DNA of 5,484 nucleotides from Oscillospiraceae bacterium (GTDB lineage: Bacteria; Bacillota_A; Clostridia; Oscillospirales; Oscillospiraceae), in the NCBI GenBank assembly GCA_017411665.1, contig JAFQPT010000277.1:1-5484 (forward strand), in the 5' to 3' direction. Made by a program: the position numbers and the translations under genes. The notes under the pieces were generated by a model. It worked only from the letters and a program-made list of their open reading frames with translations. It was not told the DNA's origin and ran no database searches. Positions 5,428 to 5,484 of the stretch are shown here, piece after piece. How positions within the stretch are numbered: position 1 is the stretch's first letter; each line of letters opens with the position of its first letter.

Positions 5428-5484
5428 GTATATGCAGTGATTGAGAAATAGGATGTCGATAAATCTATTGAATTGCGAACAGTT

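Noticed and set aside
5441..5469. TTGAGA followed after 17 bases by TCTATT, a possible promoter at the right edge
   Set aside because: The -10 matches only four of six bases and no gene start is visible before the window ends.

Overview
The window looks like chromosome from a gut-type Gram-positive anaerobe (Bacillota/Clostridia, plausibly Oscillospiraceae). This rests on Shine-Dalgarno-led genes at roughly balanced GC, an LTA-synthase-type enzyme, single-pass membrane proteins without outer-membrane features, and a double-hairpin element at the left edge of a type I recall as dispersed in such genomes. The genus assignment is inference; no marker gene is present.

Layout. Positions 1-248 hold no gene: a double-hairpin repeat (31-83), a second imperfect inverted repeat (137-187) and an intrinsic terminator for the minus-strand genes (206-242). 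A minus-strand operon follows, read right to left: a 662-residue LTA-synthase-family sulfatase-fold enzyme (2574-586), then a small GIY-YIG domain protein (599-249) whose start overlaps the end of the first gene by 14 bases. The divergent intergenic region (2575-2884) holds one good promoter candidate for each direction, with a perfect 10-bp palindrome between them. A plus-strand operon follows: a 98-residue single-pass membrane protein (2885-3181), a 353-residue membrane-anchored extracytoplasmic protein (3191-4252) and a glycosyltransferase 2-GtrA fusion (4296-5369), closed by a strong intrinsic terminator (5394-5427). I see no gene or convincing site in 5428-5484.

How they may work together. 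All genes except the GIY-YIG protein point to the cell envelope. The LTA-synthase-like enzyme would move glycerol-phosphate-type groups outside the membrane. The GT2-GtrA fusion carries, in one chain, the lipid-linked-sugar synthase and the GtrA-type membrane domain that known teichoic acid or O-antigen glycosylation systems encode separately. The two anchored proteins between them are unassigned and could be accessory factors. A small envelope-polymer synthesis and decoration module is therefore a reasonable inference, but no substrate can be read from the sequence. The third component expected in three-part glycosylation systems, an extracytoplasmic multi-pass glycosyltransferase, is not in the window.
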